DNA of 64,000 nucleotides from Monoplex corrugatus. Its lineage: Eukaryota > Mollusca > Gastropoda > Littorinimorpha > Ranellidae. Each line of letters begins with the position of its first letter. Position 1 is the stretch's first letter. The stretch is taken from positions 45,179,964-45,243,963 of the forward strand of contig JAPXFY010000013.1 in the NCBI GenBank assembly GCA_030674185.1. Direction: 5' to 3'. Below, piece by piece: positions 63,331 to 64,000 of the stretch. The position numbers were made by a program, and so were the translations under genes. The notes beneath the pieces are model-generated. The model ran no database searches, was not told where the DNA came from, and saw only the letters and a program-made list of their open reading frames with translations.

Positions 63331-63384
63331 AGAGGAGGGGACAGACTACGGATTGAGAGCAGGATGAAAATTAATCTCAATCTA

Positions 63385-63560
63385 TGTTACACACAGACGG
63401 TCGGGATCGTCAACTGGATAAATGTTACACTTCCAGTCGGAAGATCCTGGGTTCGATCCGCACAGACACGCCAGACAGAAGCGACCACGTATGCAGTGTC
63501 CTAAGTAAGCTGGATCACAATGGGCACTGTTCAACTCCACAGAAGTGACACAGTAGCAGT
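63385..63560 (+). mobile_element. tRNA-headed SINE fragment
   Basis: GACGGTCGGGATCGTCAACTGGA with CCTGGGTTCGATCCGCACAG (B box GGTTCGATCC) gives a tRNA-like head. The body continues to AGTGACACAGTAGCAGTGC. Family not matched to those above. Confidence 0.5.
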
Positions 63561-63649
63561 GCAGGGTCCCTCTGGTGAGTGGCCATATGAGGATTGACTC
63601 TAATGGGCTTTTTGGCACTGGGACTCTCTCTGGGTGCAAAGCACGCATG

Positions 63650-63736
63650 TGTTGTGTGTGTGTGTGTGGTGTGTGTGTGTGTTTCGCGGCGCGCGCGCGC
63701 GCGGTGTAGTGTATGTATGTATGTGTGTGGGCGTGA

Positions 63737-63798
<62 letters not shown>

Positions 63799-64000
63799 TG
63801 TGTGTTTTTGTACGAATGCGTGTGCATGTGTCCTGTGTACAGGTATGAATATGTAAATGCGGGCCATGTTTGCACAAGTGTGTGTGCTTGTATGTTAGTC
63901 TGCCTGTATGAATGTGTCCGTGCTTATGTACATATGTGTGTGTATGTGTGCGTGCACGCGCGTGCGTCTGAGTGTGTGTGTGTGCGTGTGCACGCGAGTA
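63650..64000. repeat. (GT)n/(CG)n microsatellite region running off the window
   Basis: GT at 63653-63682, CGCGCGCG at 63689-63703, GT at 63738-63805 and mixed GT/CG steps to the end. Confidence 0.9.

Overview
This looks like nuclear DNA of an animal, most probably a gastropod or other mollusc. The reasons are one intron-rich animal gene, many short tRNA-headed SINEs, several clades of non-LTR retrotransposon, a Penelope-like element, TTAA-bounded MITEs, and a very high load of (GT)n, (GA)n and (AGAC)n microsatellites. The species cannot be fixed from the sequence alone.

One gene is recognised with confidence: a repulsive guidance molecule (RGM) gene on the minus strand. It fills almost the whole window. 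Coding exon 1 (59707-59542) carries the start codon and signal peptide. Coding exon 2 (45997-45420) carries the cysteine-rich N-terminal domain and the start of the von Willebrand D-like domain, with its Gly-Asp-Pro-His self-cleavage site. Coding exon 3 (3156-2443) carries the rest of that domain and the GPI-anchor signal. Splice sites and phases agree (phase 1, then phase 0) and give a 485-residue protein. The introns are about 13.5 kb and 42.3 kb. A splice acceptor just upstream of exon 1 implies a further 5' non-coding exon; a GC-rich stretch near 61.6-61.8 kb is a candidate promoter.

Everything else is intronic or flanking repeat DNA. 1-2.4 kb is 3' flank with a minisatellite. 3.2-29.9 kb holds microsatellites, SINEs, three copies of a ~550-bp repeat (here R550) and relics of three LINEs, plus a 2.4-kb purine-rich higher-order array. 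30.1-35.0 kb is a nested retroelement: a 5'-truncated LINE with a 35-bp target-site duplication, invaded in the opposite orientation by a Penelope-like element with a hammerhead-like motif. 35.0-45.4 kb holds a 54-bp minisatellite, LINE tails, MITEs inside other repeats, and SINEs. 46-59.5 kb holds a repeat array split by a LINE tail, two neighbouring MITEs, two R550 copies and long dinucleotide arrays. 59.8-64 kb holds a degenerate minisatellite, the candidate promoter and more microsatellites.

The best candidates for something not yet described are R550 (seven long copies and two fragments, all on one strand, with TSDs, a hairpin-capable 5' end and a shared open frame) and a TTAA-bounded MITE built as a palindrome inside a palindrome with one long and one short arm. 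I saw no bacterial features, CRISPR array or operon.
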